Below, one piece after another: positions 1-9,666 of a stretch of 64,000 nucleotides of DNA. Source of the DNA: Enterobacterales bacterium CwR94 (GTDB lineage Bacteria > Pseudomonadota > Gammaproteobacteria > Enterobacterales > Enterobacteriaceae); NCBI GenBank assembly GCA_002837195.1, contig KZ478062.1, forward strand, positions 124,001 through 188,000, read 5' to 3'. The number at the start of each line of letters is the position of its first letter. Position 1 is the stretch's first letter. Under the pieces are notes generated by a model. The model had not been told where the DNA came from, made no database searches, and saw only the letters and a program-made list of their open reading frames with translations. Made by a program: the position numbers and the translations under genes.

Positions 1-282
1 ACCGATGATGATGTATTTCGCACCCACGTCTTTCAGCATTTCAGCGGAAACTTCACCGGTGAATGCGCCAGACAGGTTAACGTCAACGTTCTGTGCACCC
101 AACACAATGTGGCTACCCGAAATAGCGTGTTTCGCCTGATCCAGGTACAGCGCCGGTGGGGCGATGGAAACGCCGCAGCCGTCAACGCCGCTCAGTTCTT
201 TACGCAGGCCGTCGATCAGCTCGTTTACCATCTTCTTGCTGCCGTTGAGTTTCCAGTTACCCATAACTAAGGGATGTCGCAT
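1..282 (-). CDS. tpiA: Triosephosphate isomerase, 5' part only
   Basis: The first 94 codons of triosephosphate isomerase, which interconverts dihydroxyacetone phosphate and glyceraldehyde 3-phosphate in the cytosol. The rest of the gene lies beyond the left edge. The N-terminus [14 protein letters not shown] carries the substrate-binding Asn and Lys of the family (Asn9, Lys11 here). The segment LGAQNVD and the final [11 protein letters not shown] match E. coli TpiA closely. The ATG at 282 follows a good Shine-Dalgarno sequence, GGAGG. Next to it is the yiiQ-yiiR-fpr-glp block, the same order as in E. coli, which supports the assignment. Confidence 0.97.
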   Translation of the reverse strand, partial: MRHPLVMGNWKLNGSKKMVNELIDGLRKELSGVDGCGVSIAPPALYLDQAKHAISGSHIVLGAQNVDVNLSGAFTGEVSAEMLKDVGAKYIIIG

Positions 283-400
283 TCTATCCTCCACGCTAAC
301 GTGATTGTAAAGTGTACTGCCGAAGCAGTAGGGTCTGCCTGACAGTATAGAGATCAAAAATGTGAAAGGCTTTGCTTTTCGTCATCTTCTGCGGCGTCGG

Positions 401-982
401 TTATTCCGGGCCGAGCGACAGTTTGATGGGTTCAACGGCAAAGGTAATGCCCTTTTCGCCGTTGTCGGAAACCACAAAACGCAGCGGCCCTTCCGTTTGG
501 CTGTAATAGCGTACGCCATTGCCTTTTTCGAGCAGCATCGCGACGCGCTGTTGTGCTTGCTGTGGCGTTAACATCGGCGCCAGGGTTTCCACCAGAGCGG
601 CCATATAGGCCAGCGCTTTTTGGCGCGCGGCTTTGGCTTCCGCACCCTGAATCGGCAACCAGGTGATTTGCAGCGTTTTAATTTTTCCGCTGCCGTGTTC
701 CAGTGCCGTTGATGTGTAGAGGTTTTCATTGATCTTGCTGGCGGCGCGCGTAAGGTTTTCCCCTGCGCTGGCGCTGATGGCGCGATATTCAGCAATCGGT
801 AAATCGGCGTGCGCAGCGTTATATTTTTCGCGGAACTGACTGATTGTCATATCAAAACTGGGCGCGCCCGCCATCAAATAGGGCGCGGGTGGCAGTTGTT
901 GGGCGCGATCGGCTGTGTCGGCGCGTGCGAATGCCGCCGTCAACAGTAACAGCGCTATCCCTGTACTTATCGCTGTATTCAT
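401..982 (-). CDS. yiiQ: YiiQ, DUF1454 periplasmic protein
   Basis: A 193-residue exported protein of unknown function, orthologous by sequence and position to E. coli YiiQ (DUF1454). It starts with a typical Sec signal peptide with a hydrophobic stretch (IALLLL) and a probable cleavage site after ARA at about residue 21. The mature part has no membrane segment, so the protein should be periplasmic. The frame stays open upstream to 1108, but the ATG at 982 is preferred because the signal peptide starts there. It is divergent from yiiR, with about 100 bp between the two starts. No enzymatic motif is visible. Confidence 0.85.
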   Translation of the reverse strand: MNTAISTGIALLLLTAAFARADTADRAQQLPPAPYLMAGAPSFDMTISQFREKYNAAHADLPIAEYRAISASAGENLTRAASKINENLYTSTALEHGSGKIKTLQITWLPIQGAEAKAARQKALAYMAALVETLAPMLTPQQAQQRVAMLLEKGNGVRYYSQTEGPLRFVVSDNGEKGITFAVEPIKLSLGPE

Positions 983-1080
983 TTTGTGCGCCCTAACAAG
1001 TAAACTCTGCAGCAGATTAGAACGGTTTTTACCCGTCAAAGTCAAAAACTGCGGTGCGTTCGCCGTCTTCTGGGGAAAAA

Positions 1081-1521
1081 ATGACGATACAAGAATGGTG
1101 TTTTTCATTACAAGGCCGCCTGAACCGTAAGGACTTCTGGATATGGCAGGGTGTCTGGCTGCTGCTGATGCTGGTGTTGTTCACCCTGGCGGGACAGGGC
1201 TGGATGGATACGCAATTTACGGCCTTCTGCATTGTTGCCCTGTTATGGCCGAGCAGTGCGGTGATGGTTAAGCGCCTGCACGACCGGGATAAAAAAGGCT
1301 GGTGGGCACTGCTGGTTATCCTGGCGTGGATGCTGGCGGCAGGCAATTGGATGGCGGTGATGCCACCACTGTGGAGCTGGGCGCTGGGCCGCTTCCTGCC
1401 GATCTTGATTGTGGTGATGATGTTTCTCGACCTGGGCATTTTTCAGGGCACACCGGGCGAAAATCGCTTTGGACAGGCGGCTCGCCCCGTACAATTTCGC
1501 CGCAGTTTATCTCACCAATAA
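1081..1521 (+). CDS. yiiR: YiiR, DUF805 inner-membrane protein
   Basis: A 146-residue inner-membrane protein of the DUF805 family, function unknown. It shows the family landmarks: GRLNRKDFW near the N-terminus, VKRLHDRDKKGWW in the middle and GTPGENRFG near the end. Three or four hydrophobic segments lie between them. The ATG at 1081 is chosen over an upstream in-frame ATG at 1054 because it gives the E. coli length. Its last 10 nt overlap the convergent fpr gene, so both stop codons lie within the partner's reading frame. Confidence 0.85.
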   Translation: MTIQEWCFSLQGRLNRKDFWIWQGVWLLLMLVLFTLAGQGWMDTQFTAFCIVALLWPSSAVMVKRLHDRDKKGWWALLVILAWMLAAGNWMAVMPPLWSWALGRFLPILIVVMMFLDLGIFQGTPGENRFGQAARPVQFRRSLSHQ

Positions 1522-2258
1522 TGCTCGCTGGTCATATGACCCGGTTTGCGGCGCAGATGTTTGCGCATCTCGCGGGTCTCTTTCAGCAATTGCTGCGTGT
1601 CGCGCACCATTTGCGGATTGCCGCACAGCATCACGTGGCTGGTAGCGGCATCCATCTTCAGCCCAACCGCAGCTTCTAACGCCCCACTTTCGATCAAGGC
1701 CGGTACGCGGCCCGTTAATGAACCGGCCAGCGTTTCACGACTGACCACGGTTTGAATGCGGAGTTTATCGGGGTAACGCTGTTGCAGCTCTTGCATCAAA
1801 GGCAGGTAGCTGAGGTCGCGTGCGAAGCGTGCCGCGTGCACCAACACAATATGCTGAAAACGATCCAGGTCGTGGCCTTGTTGCAAAATGGACAGATAGG
1901 GGCCAATCGCGGTGCCGGTCGCCAGCATCCACAACGTCTCACATTCCGGGATCTCGTCGAGCACAAAGAAACCCGCTGCATCTTTGGTGATCATCAGGGT
2001 ATCGCCCGGCTGCAGGGCGCGCAGGCGTGGACTAAGTTTGCCTTCGGGCACTTCAACCAGATAGAACTCATGATCCGGGCTGGAGGGTGCATTGACGAAC
2101 GAGTAGGCGCGCTGCACGCGTTCTCCGTCAATCTCGAGGCCCAGTTTGGCAAACTGGCCCGCTGTAAAAGCGGCGACGGGTGCATCAACGACCAGGCTGA
2201 ATAAGCCATCCGTCCAGTTTTCAACCCGTTTTACGGTTGCATTTACCCATTCCGCCAT
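1512..2258 (-). CDS. fpr: Ferredoxin/flavodoxin-NADP+ reductase
   Basis: A cytosolic FAD enzyme of 248 residues that moves electrons between NADPH and flavodoxin or ferredoxin. The products feed radical enzymes, methionine synthase and oxidative-stress repair. The FAD-binding motif RAYS is at residues 50-53, the NADP-binding stretch ATGTAIGPYLSIL follows, and the chain ends in the family's C-terminal aromatic motif HYW. In E. coli the gene belongs to the SoxRS regulon; no sox box was resolved here. It converges on yiiR with a 10-nt overlap. The 170 bp downstream of the neighbouring glpX gene separate it from the glp operon. Confidence 0.95.
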   Translation of the reverse strand: MAEWVNATVKRVENWTDGLFSLVVDAPVAAFTAGQFAKLGLEIDGERVQRAYSFVNAPSSPDHEFYLVEVPEGKLSPRLRALQPGDTLMITKDAAGFFVLDEIPECETLWMLATGTAIGPYLSILQQGHDLDRFQHIVLVHAARFARDLSYLPLMQELQQRYPDKLRIQTVVSRETLAGSLTGRVPALIESGALEAAVGLKMDAATSHVMLCGNPQMVRDTQQLLKETREMRKHLRRKPGHMTSEHYW

Positions 2259-2396
2259 GATGATGCTCCTGTATTACCCTGATGAATGTCCTGTTTATCT
2301 TCGCGATAAAAGACGCCTTTTGCCAGTCGTCCTAAGGGGCTAACGCTCAGATTAACAAATTGAGGGCACGTGCGGGCACAGGTGTAAGCCTGAATT

Positions 2397-2419
2397 TACA
2401 CCGCTGGAGGCCAGCGGTG
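2397..2419 (-). terminator. Stem-loop downstream of glpX
   Basis: A near-perfect 10-bp inverted repeat (ACACCGCTGG / CCAGCGGTGT) lies about 10 bp after the glpX stop on the minus strand. It has no clear U-tract, so it may protect the 3' end or terminate only weakly. Confidence 0.4.
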
Positions 2420-2428
2420 TCGATGGTC

Positions 2429-3439
2429 TTAGATAATCCACGGATGCAGCGCGGCATCTTTGCGATCCAAATAGTGAATCGACTGGATGCGACGAATAGT
2501 GCGCGATGTTCCGCGAATTAACAGGGTTTCGCTGGTGGCGACGTTGCCCTGGCGGGTAATGCCTTTCAGTAAGTCACCGCTGGTAATGCCGGTGGCAGCG
2601 AACACCACGTTGTCGTTACGGGCCATCTCTTCCAGTGTTAACACGGTATCAGCCTGAATGCCCATCTCCTGGCAACGGCGCAGCTCGTCTTCGCCCAGTT
2701 TGCGGTTTTCCGGCGTGTCGCCTTTTACCTGATGACGGGCCAGCAGTCGGCCGTGCATATCACCATCTAATGCGCGGATCACCGCAGCAGAAATAACACC
2801 CTCTGGCGCGCCACCAATGCCATACATCACATCCACTTCGCTGTCTGGCATACAGGTGAGAATAGAGGCCGCTACATCACCGTCAGGAATGGCGAACACG
2901 CGCACGCCCAGCGCTTGCAGGGCTTTGATCGTGTCATCATGGCGTGGCTTGGCGAGAATGGTCACGGTAAGCGCGGAAAGCGGCTTATTTAGCGCCTCGG
3001 CGATGCGTTGGAGGTTGAGCTCCAGGGGCTGCGCTAAATCAATCACGCCTTTTGCGCCGGGGCCGACGATCAGTTTTTCCATGTACATATCGGGCGCATT
3101 TAAAAAGGTACCGCGATCGCCCACGGCGAGCACCGCCAGCGCATTTGCCTGGCCCATGGCGGTCATACGGGTGCCTTCGATAGGGTCCACGGCGATATCC
3201 ACAGCGTCGCCTTCGCCAGTGCCCACTTGCTCACCGATATAGAGCATCGGCGCTTCATCAATCTCGCCTTCCCCAATCACGATGCGGCCATCGATCGCGA
3301 CCTTATTCAGCATGACGCGCATTGCATGCACGGCGGCACCATCGGCGGCATTTTTATCCCCACGACCCAGCCAGTTATAGCCCGCTAGGGCGGCAGCTTC
3401 GGTGACGCGGGAAAATTCGATAGCCAGTTCTCGTTTCAT
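2429..3439 (-). CDS. glpX: Fructose-1,6-bisphosphatase, class II
   Basis: GlpX hydrolyses fructose 1,6-bisphosphate to fructose 6-phosphate during growth on glycerol and other gluconeogenic substrates. The 336 residues equal the E. coli length. The lithium-sensitive phosphatase metal motif is present as DPIEGT at residues 85-90, and the acidic segment GEGEIDEAP at about 56-64 supplies further metal ligands. It is the third gene of glpFKX, 112 bp behind glpK. A strong stem-loop in that spacer may separate the two messages. Confidence 0.96.
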   Translation of the reverse strand: MKRELAIEFSRVTEAAALAGYNWLGRGDKNAADGAAVHAMRVMLNKVAIDGRIVIGEGEIDEAPMLYIGEQVGTGEGDAVDIAVDPIEGTRMTAMGQANALAVLAVGDRGTFLNAPDMYMEKLIVGPGAKGVIDLAQPLELNLQRIAEALNKPLSALTVTILAKPRHDDTIKALQALGVRVFAIPDGDVAASILTCMPDSEVDVMYGIGGAPEGVISAAVIRALDGDMHGRLLARHQVKGDTPENRKLGEDELRRCQEMGIQADTVLTLEEMARNDNVVFAATGITSGDLLKGITRQGNVATSETLLIRGTSRTIRRIQSIHYLDRKDAALHPWII

Positions 3440-3522
3440 GGGACAGACACTCCTTAGCGGCGAATCAGGCAGCTTTGCTGCGAATCAACGGAGTGTATCA
3501 GGAATGCATAGCAGGGATAAGC

Positions 3523-3544
3523 GGCCCGCGATGGCTCGCGGGCC
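3523..3544 (-). other. Intercistronic stem-loop between glpK and glpX
   Basis: A perfect 8-bp G+C stem (GGCCCGCG / CGCGGGCC, loop of 6) lies directly after the glpK stop on the transcribed strand. There is no following U-run. It probably stabilises the 3' end of a processed glpFK message or tunes the glpX level. Confidence 0.5.
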
Positions 3545-3551
3545 TGCGGGC

Positions 3552-5063
3552 TTACTCCTGGTGGTCTTCCCAGGATTGCGCACGAGTGACGGCTTTTTTC
3601 CAGCCGCTGTATAAATAGTTACGATCGGTGGTTTCAATGCCCGGACGGAACTCACGCTCAATAACGGATTTTGCGCGAACTTCATCCAGATCTTGCCAGA
3701 AGCCCACCGCCAAACCGGCCAGATACGCCGCGCCTAATGCGGTCACTTCACGTACTTCAGGGCGCTCAACGCGCACACCCAGAATGTCGGATTGGAACTG
3801 CATCAGGAAATTGTTCGCCACCGCACCGCCATCGACACGCAGCGATTGCAGGCGCGTATTAGCATCATTCTGCATCGCTTCCAGCACGTCACGGGTTTGA
3901 TAAGCGACAGATTCCAGCGTGGCACGAATAATGTGATTGGCGTTAGCGCCGCGCGTCAGGCCGAAAATCGCGCCGCGTGCATAGGGGTCCCAATAGGGTG
4001 CGCCGAGGCCGGTGAAGGCAGGCACCATATACACACCGTTGGTGTCATTCACTTTGCTGGCGAAATATTCGGAGTCAGCGGCATCGCTGATCAGCTTCAT
4101 CTCATCGCGCAGCCACTGAATCGACGCGCCGCCAATAAACACCGCCCCTTCCAGTGCGTAATTCACTTCGCCGCGTGGGCCACAGGCGATGGTGGTCAGC
4201 AGTCCGTGGGTCGAGGTCACCGCTTCTTTACCGGTGTTCATCAGCATAAAACAGCCGGTGCCGTAGGTGTTCTTCGCCATCCCCGGTTGTACACAGAGTT
4301 GGCCGTACAGCGCTGCTTGCTGGTCGCCCGCAATACCGGCAATAGGAATACGCGTGCCGCCTTTGCCCCCGATATTGGTTTGCCCGTAAATCTCGGAGGA
4401 GCCTTTGACATCCGGCAGCATTTCACGCGGGATATCGAGGATCTCCAGCATGCGTTCATCCCACTGTAACGTGTGGATATTGAACATCATGGTACGTGAG
4501 GCGTTGGTGAAATCGGTGATATGCACCCGTCCCTGCGTCATTTTCCACACTAACCAGGAATCCACGGTACCGAACAGCAGTTCGCCACGGCGCGCACGCT
4601 CACGTGAGCCTTCCACATGATCCAAAATCCATTTCACTTTGGTGCCAGAGAAATAGGGGTTAATCACCAGGCCCGTGGTGTGCTGAATATACTCTTCCAG
4701 CCCCTCTTTCTTCAGTTTGGCGCAGTAATCTGCGGTGCGCGGATCTTGCCAGACAATGGCGTTATAAATCGGTTTGCCGGTCTCTTTGTCCCACACAATG
4801 GTGGTTTCACGCTGGTTAGTGATACCAATCGCGGCAATTTCATCGGAACGGATATCGGCATGGGCGAGAACTTCGACCAGCGTCGAGCTTTGAGAAGCCC
4901 AAATGTCCATGGGATCGTGCTCTACCCAGCCGGCTTTCGGATAGATTTGCGTAAACTCACGCTGTGAAACGGCCACGATATTGGCATCGTGATCGAGGAT
5001 CACGGCGCGGGAGCTGGTTGTGCCCTGATCGAGTGCGACAATGTATTTTTTTTCAATAGTCAT
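3552..5063 (-). CDS. glpK: Glycerol kinase
   Basis: An ATP-dependent kinase that makes sn-glycerol 3-phosphate, trapping glycerol that enters through GlpF. The protein is 503 residues (FGGY family). The phosphate-binding loop DQGTTSSRA starts at residue 12. The segment [10 protein letters not shown] near the C-terminus matches the surface that binds EIIA-Glc in E. coli GlpK, so inducer exclusion by the PTS is probably conserved. Two ATG codons lie at 5069 and 5063. The second is preferred because AGGA sits 7 nt before it but only about 1 nt before the first. glpF ends 33 bp upstream. Confidence 0.97.
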   Translation of the reverse strand: MTIEKKYIVALDQGTTSSRAVILDHDANIVAVSQREFTQIYPKAGWVEHDPMDIWASQSSTLVEVLAHADIRSDEIAAIGITNQRETTIVWDKETGKPIYNAIVWQDPRTADYCAKLKKEGLEEYIQHTTGLVINPYFSGTKVKWILDHVEGSRERARRGELLFGTVDSWLVWKMTQGRVHITDFTNASRTMMFNIHTLQWDERMLEILDIPREMLPDVKGSSEIYGQTNIGGKGGTRIPIAGIAGDQQAALYGQLCVQPGMAKNTYGTGCFMLMNTGKEAVTSTHGLLTTIACGPRGEVNYALEGAVFIGGASIQWLRDEMKLISDAADSEYFASKVNDTNGVYMVPAFTGLGAPYWDPYARGAIFGLTRGANANHIIRATLESVAYQTRDVLEAMQNDANTRLQSLRVDGGAVANNFLMQFQSDILGVRVERPEVREVTALGAAYLAGLAVGFWQDLDEVRAKSVIEREFRPGIETTDRNYLYSGWKKAVTRAQSWEDHQE

Positions 5064-5096
5064 TTTCATTTCCTGGAGAAAAGATGAAAGTGCGCC

Positions 5097-5945
5097 TCAG
5101 GCGGCACGATCGGTACGGGCAATAGGCTTTTCCGCGGTTTCTTGTTGAGAAACTTCGCACGGAAGATGACGGCTAATCAAGCTGCGATAGCCCCAGGCCC
5201 CCAAACATGCGCCCAGGATCGGGCCGACAACCGGCACGAGGAAATACGGAATCTCGCGGCCACCGGTAAAGGCGACATCGCCCCAGCCTGCAAGCCAGGC
5301 GAACACTTTTGGCCCGAAATCACGTGCAGGGTTCAGCGCAAACCCCGTTAACGGCCCCATCGACGCACCGATGATCGCAATCAGTAAACCAATCAGCAGC
5401 GGTGCCAGCGGGCCGCGCGGCAAACCGTTGCCGTCATCGGTCAGCGCCATAATCAACGACATCAGCACGGCCGTGATGACGGTTTCGACCAACAATGCCT
5501 GCATCACACTGATATTCGGGTTTGGATAAGTCGAGAAAATACCGGCCAGATCCAGGCTTTCTGTACTGCCACGCACCATCTGATGCGACGCCTCGTACAC
5601 AAAGAATAAATTGTAGTAGAGCGCGTAGACCAGTGCGGCGGCGGCAAAGGCCCCCAGCAGCTGTGCAAGGATATAAGGCAGGACTTTGCGCTTATCAAAG
5701 TTAGCGAACAGCGTCAGCGCAAGGGTCACGGCGGGATTCAGGTGCGCACCGGAAATCGCGGCACTCAGGTAGATGGCCATGGAAACACCCAGCCCCCAGA
5801 TAATGCTGATTTCCCACTGACCAAAGCTGGCACCTGCCAGTTTCAGTGCGGCGACGCAACCGGCGCCAAAAAAGATGATCAGTCCGGTACCCAGAAATTC
5901 GGCAATGCACTGGCCTTTCAGTGTGCTTGTTGCTGTCTGACTCAT
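5097..5945 (-). CDS. glpF: Glycerol facilitator (aquaglyceroporin)
   Basis: An inner-membrane channel for passive glycerol uptake and the first gene of glpFKX. The 282-residue protein has the two half-helix NPA motifs of the aquaporin family at residues 70-72 and 205-207. The second is followed by Arg and Asp209, the glycerol-channel signature (NPARD). Six transmembrane helices are evident. The frame is open further upstream, but the ATG at 5945 gives the conserved N-terminus and E. coli length. The gene is divergent from zapB across a 427-bp control region. Confidence 0.97.
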   Translation of the reverse strand: MSQTATSTLKGQCIAEFLGTGLIIFFGAGCVAALKLAGASFGQWEISIIWGLGVSMAIYLSAAISGAHLNPAVTLALTLFANFDKRKVLPYILAQLLGAFAAAALVYALYYNLFFVYEASHQMVRGSTESLDLAGIFSTYPNPNISVMQALLVETVITAVLMSLIMALTDDGNGLPRGPLAPLLIGLLIAIIGASMGPLTGFALNPARDFGPKVFAWLAGWGDVAFTGGREIPYFLVPVVGPILGACLGAWGYRSLISRHLPCEVSQQETAEKPIARTDRAA

Positions 5946-6372
5946 GATGATGTTCCTGCGGCGAGAAAAAGTGTAAGTGACAAATCTCATCCATGAACCT
6001 GCCCGTATCATTTTTGTAGGGCTGCTGTGAATTTATCGTTAACGAACAGAAACGAGAAATAACGAAATCAAAACTTGTGCGCTAAGTCATAAAAATGCGC
6101 GTTTTCGCGTATCATGGCGGCGTTAAACGACCATTTTCCGCGCGCGTTTTGCTGAAAAGTTACACAAGTGCGCAACAATAACCTTCTGGTTGGCAGGGAT
6201 AATGGGGTCTGAATCGGATTGCGCCGGAAAAGTGTTACAGACTGCGCCCGTCGGGGCGTGATCGCTGGACACTGAGGGCTGGGCTACTTACAATCGTGGG
6301 CATGCGATGCACGTTTTGCAATCAGGTAGATAACGGGCATCTTCAACGCCTTGCGATTAGGAGAAGTGTTAC
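5946..6372. promoter_or_regulatory. Divergent glpF / zapB control region
   Basis: A 427-bp gene-free stretch. Between about 6031 and 6060 is an AT-rich segment with GTTAACGAACA and AACGAGAAATAACGA, resembling half-sites of the GlpR operator (consensus around TTCGNTANCGAA). TGTGA at 6026-6030 could be a CRP half-site. The first segment next to glpF probably holds its promoter. The zapB side has a good AGGAGA ribosome site just before the start. The middle shows no recognised element. Confidence 0.45.
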
Positions 6373-6612
6373 ATGTCATTTGAAGTATTTGAGAAACTGG
6401 AATCGAAAGTTCAGCAGGCGATTGACACCATCACTCTGCTGCAGATGGAAATTGAAGAGCTGAAAGAGCAGAACACCACGCTGAATCAGCAGGTGCAGAA
6501 CGCGCAGGGCAATCACGAAGCACTGATTCGTGAAAACCAGCAATTGAAAGAAGAGCAGGGCGCATGGCAGGAACGTCTGCGCGCACTGTTGGGCCGCATG
6601 GAAGAAGTGTAA
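6373..6612 (+). CDS. zapB: Cell-division factor ZapB
   Basis: A small cytosolic protein of 79 residues that is almost entirely one coiled coil (heptads rich in Glu, Gln and Leu from about residue 5 to 75). ZapB assembles on the inner side of the Z-ring through ZapA and links it to the MatP-bound terminus. The start [18 protein letters not shown] is the conserved N-terminus of the family. It is followed at once by a strong terminator. Its position between glpF and rraA is the same as in E. coli. Confidence 0.95.
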   Translation: MSFEVFEKLESKVQQAIDTITLLQMEIEELKEQNTTLNQQVQNAQGNHEALIRENQQLKEEQGAWQERLRALLGRMEEV

Positions 6613-6638
6613 TCTTCTTTACCGGCAGCAAAGAAAAT

Positions 6639-6664
6639 GGGGTGCCAGGTGCACCCCTTTTTTT
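6639..6664 (+). terminator. Rho-independent terminator of zapB
   Basis: GGGGTGC (6639-6645) pairs with GCACCCC (6651-6657) around a 5-nt loop and is followed by seven T residues. The T-run ends at the rraA stop codon. Confidence 0.85.
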
Positions 6665-7148
6665 ATTCGATATCCAGCGCGTCTTCCGACAGGATGATGC
6701 CGGTGTTATCGGCATACAGATGATCGCCGGAGAAAAAGGTGACGCCGCCAAAATTGACGCGCACATCACTTTCACCCACGCCTTCGCCCGCAGCGCCAGC
6801 GGGGATCGCGGCAATGGCCTGTATGCCAATTTCCAGTTCTTCCAGCTCATCAACCTGACGAACCGAACCGTAAATCACCAAACCTTCCCATTCGTTTTGC
6901 ACGGCCAGACGGGCCAGCGCAGCATCGACCAGCGCGCGACGCACTGAACCGCCGCCATCAACCAGCAGGACACGGCCACGCCCGTTCTCCTCCAGCAGAT
7001 CGTACAACAGCCCGTTATCTTCGAAACATTTCACCGTGGTGATCTGCCCGCCAAAGGAGGTTCGGCCACCGAAATTGGAGAAAAGAGGTTCTACAACGTT
7101 TACCTCTTCGTGGTAGATGTCGCAGAGTTCTGAAGTATCGTATTTCAT
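6663..7148 (-). CDS. rraA: RNase E inhibitor RraA
   Basis: A 161-residue trimeric cytosolic protein that binds RNase E and damps RNA decay. The sequence and length match E. coli RraA. The conserved [12 protein letters not shown] and [15 protein letters not shown] stretches form the fold shared with the menG-like/aldolase superfamily, although RraA has no methyltransferase activity. The ATG at 7148 is chosen for the conserved N-terminus [10 protein letters not shown]. In E. coli menA lies just upstream of rraA; here that place is taken by the tartrate cluster. Confidence 0.95.
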   Translation of the reverse strand: MKYDTSELCDIYHEEVNVVEPLFSNFGGRTSFGGQITTVKCFEDNGLLYDLLEENGRGRVLLVDGGGSVRRALVDAALARLAVQNEWEGLVIYGSVRQVDELEELEIGIQAIAAIPAGAAGEGVGESDVRVNFGGVTFFSGDHLYADNTGIILSEDALDIE

Positions 7149-7305
7149 AGGGATGTCATTCTGTTTGCCACAGGAGTTATAAGTATATCGCCTTCGTGGG
7201 GTTGTTGGCAAAATCATCAACGGCTAATTGTTGCGCTGGATCAGGGAGTTGTCGATGGGCGCCTGCTTTCTCTCCTCTGTCGCATGAAATGCCCATCGAA
7301 TCGCT

Positions 7306-8571
7306 TCACAGCACCAACACCGCACGCACATCATTCACATTGGTCAGCGTGGGCCCGGTGATCACTAAATCTCCCAGCGCGGAAAACAGCGAATAGCTGT
7401 CGTGACGCTGCAAGAAATCCGCCGGTGCCAGCCCGAGTGCGTCAGCGCGGGTGAGCGTGTCAGGCGTGACCCACGCACCTGCGGCATCTTCACTGCCATC
7501 AATCCCGTCGGTGTCTCCTGCGATGGCCCACACGCCGGGTAACCCTTTGGCGGCACAGGCGAAACTGAGCAGAAATTCGGTATTGCGCCCGCCTTTGCCG
7601 GCCCCCGCTTCACCGAGTGTCACCGTGGTTTCTCCGCCGGAAAGCAGCACCACCGGCGGCGCGAACGGCAGCCCTTTTTCTCTGATCGAACGGGCGATGC
7701 CTGCCATAAAAATACCCAGTTGTGCACTCTCGCCTTCCAGCGCATCGCCGAGAATCAGTGGCGTAATACCTTGTTCACGGGCGGCTTGCGCGGCGGCCTC
7801 CAGGGCTGAGGAGGGTGTCGCAATCAGGCGGATATCCTGTCTGAGGTCAGGCTGTGGTGGCGGCACCTGTTCCAGCAGCGTATTGACGGCATCGCTGACG
7901 TGAATGCGGTAGCGCTGCAAAATGGCACGCGCATCGAGTGCGGGCGCGGTCTCCAGCACCGTGGGGCCGGAGGCGATGTCGGCAGGTGCATCGCCTGGGA
8001 TATCGCTGATGGCCAATGTCACCAGACGCGCGGGCTGCGCGGCGAGTGCCAGTTTGCCACCTTTGACTGCCGAAAGCCGCTTGCGAACGGCATTCATCTC
8101 ATGGATGGTAGCGCCGCTGCGTAACAACTGCCGGGTGATTGCCTGCTTATCCGCCAATGTGATGCCTGCGGCGGGCAGCGCCATCAGCGCAGAACCCCCG
8201 CCGGAAATCAGTGCCAGCACCAGGTCGTCTTGCGTCAGGCCTTTTAGCGCGTCAAGAATCAGCAGCGCGGCCGTTTCGCTCATCGCATCAGAAACCGGAT
8301 GGGCGGCTTCTAAGATACGGATGCGTTCCGTCGGCACGGCATGCCCATAGCGAGTGACGACGACGCCACTCAACGCCACATCAGGCCAGGCCGCTTCGAC
8401 CGCCGCCGCCATCGCCGCAGAGGCTTTGCCCGCACCGATAACAATGCAGCGCCCGGTGGGTTTAGCGGGCAGATAAGGGCCGATTGCCGGGCCGGGTTTG
8501 GCGCGTTCAACGGCAGCCGCAAACAGGTGGTGAAGCAGGCCACTGGCCTGCTCAGGCGTTACGCTGCGCAT
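7306..8571 (-). CDS. ttuD: TtuD-type glycerate 2-kinase (MOFRL family)
   Basis: A 421-residue protein of the DUF4147 plus MOFRL architecture, in which bacterial glycerate 2-kinases fall. TtuD proteins of tartrate operons were originally called hydroxypyruvate reductases. Visible family motifs are VIGAGKAS at about residues 44-51, HPVSDAMS at 91-98 and the Gly-rich phosphate loop SGGGSAL at 123-129. The C-terminal MOFRL part contains GRNTEF and GDTDGIDG. The start overlaps the ttuC stop by one base (TAATG), so the two should be translationally coupled. It would convert D-glycerate from tartrate breakdown into 2-phosphoglycerate for glycolysis. Confidence 0.85.
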   Translation of the reverse strand: MRSVTPEQASGLLHHLFAAAVERAKPGPAIGPYLPAKPTGRCIVIGAGKASAAMAAAVEAAWPDVALSGVVVTRYGHAVPTERIRILEAAHPVSDAMSETAALLILDALKGLTQDDLVLALISGGGSALMALPAAGITLADKQAITRQLLRSGATIHEMNAVRKRLSAVKGGKLALAAQPARLVTLAISDIPGDAPADIASGPTVLETAPALDARAILQRYRIHVSDAVNTLLEQVPPPQPDLRQDIRLIATPSSALEAAAQAAREQGITPLILGDALEGESAQLGIFMAGIARSIREKGLPFAPPVVLLSGGETTVTLGEAGAGKGGRNTEFLLSFACAAKGLPGVWAIAGDTDGIDGSEDAAGAWVTPDTLTRADALGLAPADFLQRHDSYSLFSALGDLVITGPTLTNVNDVRAVLVL

Positions 8572-9653
8572 TACGCAGGCTCCGTCACATTCACCTGAAT
8601 GGCGGCAATCACCGCATCCGTCACCTGTGCGCTGGTGGCTTTGCCGCCAACATCCGGGGTCAGTATGCCCTGTGCGCTGACGCTCTCAACGGCCTGCATC
8701 AGCAGCGCGGCAGCTTCGCTCTCTCCAAGGTGATCTAGCATTTGTGCCGCAGTCCAGAAGCTGGCTATCGGGTTGGCGATCCCTTTGCCGGTGATATCAA
8801 AGGCTGAACCGTGGATGGGTTCAAACATGGAGGGGAAACGGCGTTCCGGGTCAATATTCGCCGTCGGTGCGACGCCCAGACTGCCCGCCAGTGCACCTGC
8901 CAGGTCGGAGAGGATATCGGCATGCAGGTTGGTGGCAACAATCGTGTCCAGGCTTTGCGGATGCAGCGTCATGCGCACCGTCATGGCATCCACCAACATT
9001 TTGTCCCACTTCACGTCCGGGAACTCCTGCGCCACTTCGGCCGCAATTTCGTCCCACATCACCATGCCGTGACGCTGAGCGTTGGATTTTGTTACTACTG
9101 TCAGTAGCTTACGCGGACGAGACTGCGCCAGGCGGAAGGCATAACGCATAATACGCGTGACGCCAACGCGGGTGAAAATCGCCACTTCGGTGCCCACCTC
9201 TTCCGGCAATCCCCGGTGCGCACGGCCGCCGTTACCCGAGTATTCACCTTCTGAGTTCTCTCGCACGATCACCCAATCCAAATCACCAGGCCCGCAATTG
9301 CGCAGCGGCGGCGTAATGCCCGGCAGAATTTTAGTGGGGCGCACGTTCGCATACTGGTCAAAGCCCTGGCAGATCGGCAGGCGTAAGCCCCACAGGGTAA
9401 TGTGGTCAGGCACATCGGGCGCCCCCACGGCACCGAAATAGATCGCATCGAAATCTTTCAGTTGATGGAGGCCGTCCTCCGGCATCATCACGCCGTGTTG
9501 CTTGTAATAGTCTGAGCCCCAGTCAAAGGTTTCCACCTGAAAACGCAGGTCGCCCACGCGTGCGGCCAGTGCATGCAGCACGCGTACGCCTGCGGAGATC
9601 ACTTCGGGGCCGATGCCGTCTGCGGGAATCGCGGCGATAGTATAATTACGCAT
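8571..9653 (-). CDS. ttuC: Tartrate dehydrogenase/decarboxylase
   Basis: A 360-residue beta-decarboxylating dehydrogenase of the isocitrate/isopropylmalate/tartrate/D-malate group. The motif RENSEGEYSG is at residues 131-140, VVTKSN follows at about 186, and the metal-binding segment TNLHADILSD lies at 241-250. Related enzymes oxidise tartrate or D-malate with NAD+. Neighbouring ttuB and ttuD favour tartrate, but D-malate dehydrogenase (DmlA) cannot be excluded from sequence alone. The ATG at 9653 gives the conserved MRNYTIAAIPADGIGPEV start. The upstream extension of the frame overlaps ttuB and is ignored. Confidence 0.88.
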   Translation of the reverse strand: MRNYTIAAIPADGIGPEVISAGVRVLHALAARVGDLRFQVETFDWGSDYYKQHGVMMPEDGLHQLKDFDAIYFGAVGAPDVPDHITLWGLRLPICQGFDQYANVRPTKILPGITPPLRNCGPGDLDWVIVRENSEGEYSGNGGRAHRGLPEEVGTEVAIFTRVGVTRIMRYAFRLAQSRPRKLLTVVTKSNAQRHGMVMWDEIAAEVAQEFPDVKWDKMLVDAMTVRMTLHPQSLDTIVATNLHADILSDLAGALAGSLGVAPTANIDPERRFPSMFEPIHGSAFDITGKGIANPIASFWTAAQMLDHLGESEAAALLMQAVESVSAQGILTPDVGGKATSAQVTDAVIAAIQVNVTEPA

Positions 9654-9666
9654 AGAAAACTCCTGA

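Noticed and set aside
3792-4469. A 225-codon plus-strand frame opposite glpK
   Set aside because: It is an antisense shadow without homology or ribosome site.
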